Part shown: in pieces, positions 6,952-7,516 of the stretch
Layout of the letters: every line of letters begins with the position of its first letter
Numbering within the stretch: the first letter of the stretch is position 1
Source: Bacteroidia bacterium
Lineage (GTDB): Bacteria > Bacteroidota > Bacteroidia > Bacteroidales > Azobacteroidaceae
DNA length: 7,516 bases
Direction of reading: 5' to 3'
Assembly (NCBI GenBank): GCA_025996865.1
Contig: BNTV01000177.1
Span: forward strand, 1 to 7,516
Made by a program: the position numbers and the translations under genes
The notes under the pieces: model-generated
Told to the model about the DNA's origin: nothing
Seen by the model: only the letters and a program-made list of their open reading frames with translations
Databases searched by the model: none

Positions 6952-7516
6952 CCTTGTTACAGTTGTTTTATAAAATTCGACTTCTTGAGTGAACCCCTTC
7001 GCTCCTGCCGGCTTTCACCGGATATCAACACTACTGCGGGTTCATCCGCCCCCTGTTCACGTCTCTCTACTTTTGACCTCGCAGGTTCGCTGCTTGTGTC
7101 GTTTCGATTAACACCGCAAACAGGGTTCACCTGTTTCGTAAACAAGCCCGGATTATAAGGTCTTGCCACCTGTATACCGAACACCCGTGCAGTCGCTTGC
7201 CAAGGTCATGCTCTGCACTTGTCCCGACGTTGAATAAGCTAACTTCGGTTTTGAGTGTTGTCTTTTGTAGCTTTCGATACCTCTTCAGTGGTTCACTTGC
7301 GTTCAACTCCTTATTTCCTGCACCTGACACATTTATTGCAATGCTGCCTTTTCCCTGTCCGTTCAATACCTTGGCCATTGTGCCAAAGCACCGCAGGGCG
7401 GTTTGACAGGTCTGCCCTGTTCAGTCCCTGCCGATGGCACAGCCGCTATCCCTCGATTGAAGGTCTTCCTTGCCTTCGCCGGTACACGATAACGCCCATC
7501 ATCTTGTTTACAATTA
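6952..7516 (-). ncRNA. Group II intron 5' ribozyme region (domains I-III and start of IV)
   Basis: This is 565 nt without a credible protein gene; the open frames here lack family features. Foldable elements include a 7-bp stem TGTGCCA/TGGCACA (7379-7385 with 7435-7441) enclosing CAGGGC/GCCCTG (7394-7399 with 7414-7419). There is a small CCGG/CCGG hairpin at 7008-7021 and a 9-bp long-range complementarity between 7503-7511 and 7138-7146 that could close part of domain I. The first 35 bp on this strand (7481-7515) recur in the relic at 5519-5553. Exact domain borders and exon-binding sites cannot be assigned by eye. Confidence 0.75.

Larger units (their letters stand above)
5611..7516 (-). mobile_element. 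Group II intron with maturase ORF (5' end just outside window)
   Basis: This is a minus-strand retroelement. It is identified by a reverse transcriptase/maturase gene followed 15 nt later by a canonical 34-nt domain V and a domain VI with a bulged A, and preceded by ~565 nt of structured, non-coding sequence of the size expected for domains I-III. The 3' boundary is placed at 5611, 7 nt beyond the bulged branch-point A (complement of 5617). The 5' boundary is not in the window: aligning with the relic copy, which starts GTGCG, puts it about 5 nt past 7516, giving a total near 1.91 kb. That is typical for introns whose maturase lacks an endonuclease domain. Group II introns self-splice and retrohome via their maturase. 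This copy has a frameshifted maturase, so it could move or splice efficiently only with help from another copy, unless slippage restores the frame. Confidence 0.9.

Noticed and set aside
6957..7406. Open frames of 69-97 codons on both strands upstream of the maturase.
   Set aside because: They have no recognisable family features, low-complexity composition, and coincide with the intron's structured non-coding domains.
7441..7501. A small minus-strand reading frame starting MMGVIVY in both repeat copies.
   Set aside because: The two copies diverge and stop quickly after the shared stretch, and they lie in the ribozyme 5' region; the conserved part is explained by RNA structure rather than coding.
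5519..7515. The 35-bp direct repeats at 5519-5553 and 7481-7515 as target-site duplication or attachment sites of a mobile element.
   Set aside because: Group II introns do not make long target duplications. The repeat extends with decaying similarity into intron sequence, and GTGCG precedes it in the left copy, so it is better explained as the intron's own 5' end present twice.
1..7516. CRISPR array, tRNA or rRNA genes, toxin-antitoxin or phage genes.
   Set aside because: I looked for regularly spaced repeats, tRNA-like cloverleafs and known family motifs and saw none in this window.

Overview
This window looks like a chromosomal segment of a Bacteroidetes bacterium, probably Bacteroidales. 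The reasons are moderate GC content, A-rich leaders without clear Shine-Dalgarno sites, a TAnnTTTG-type -7 promoter element, and gene content (a large TonB-dependent receptor and a lon/DUF2007/MFS neighbourhood) typical of that phylum. This assignment is inference from style and gene content; no marker gene is present.

Layout, left to right. (1) Positions 1-1266 (+) hold the C-terminal 421 residues of a TonB-dependent outer-membrane receptor whose start lies left of the window. It resembles the ZnuD/OprC-like metal or heme receptors. (2) It converges tail to tail, with 2 nt between stop codons, on a complete, intact lon gene on the minus strand (1269-3674), an ATP-dependent serine protease. 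(3) A ~100-bp divergent promoter region (3675-3777) carries two back-to-back -7-like elements, one firing toward lon and one toward the next operon. (4) A two-gene plus-strand operon follows: a 72-residue DUF2007-like protein (3778-3996) and, 10 nt later, a 14-segment MFS exporter of the DHA2 drug:H+ type (4007-5365).

(5) From about 5437 to the right edge the DNA is group II intron material in minus orientation. The main copy spans about 5611 to 7516 and beyond: 5' ribozyme domains (6952-7516), a reverse transcriptase/maturase gene (5700-6951), and a recognisable domain V and domain VI (5611-5684). Its maturase is broken by one extra base in a run of seven A (T on the coding strand). Directly downstream lies what reads as a relic of a second, related intron in the same orientation. 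It has its first ~63 nt starting with GTGCG (5497-5559) and a 27-bp piece matching the end of the maturase gene (5437-5463). The interior is missing and a perfect 26-bp palindrome (5470-5495) stands at the junction. Comparing the two copies suggests the main intron's true 5' end lies about 5 nt beyond the right edge of the window.

The left half is ordinary conserved chromosome: protein quality control, outer-membrane uptake and efflux. The tandem intron/relic/palindrome/hairpin cluster is the accessory part and the most interesting. I do not see a novel defence or biosynthetic system.
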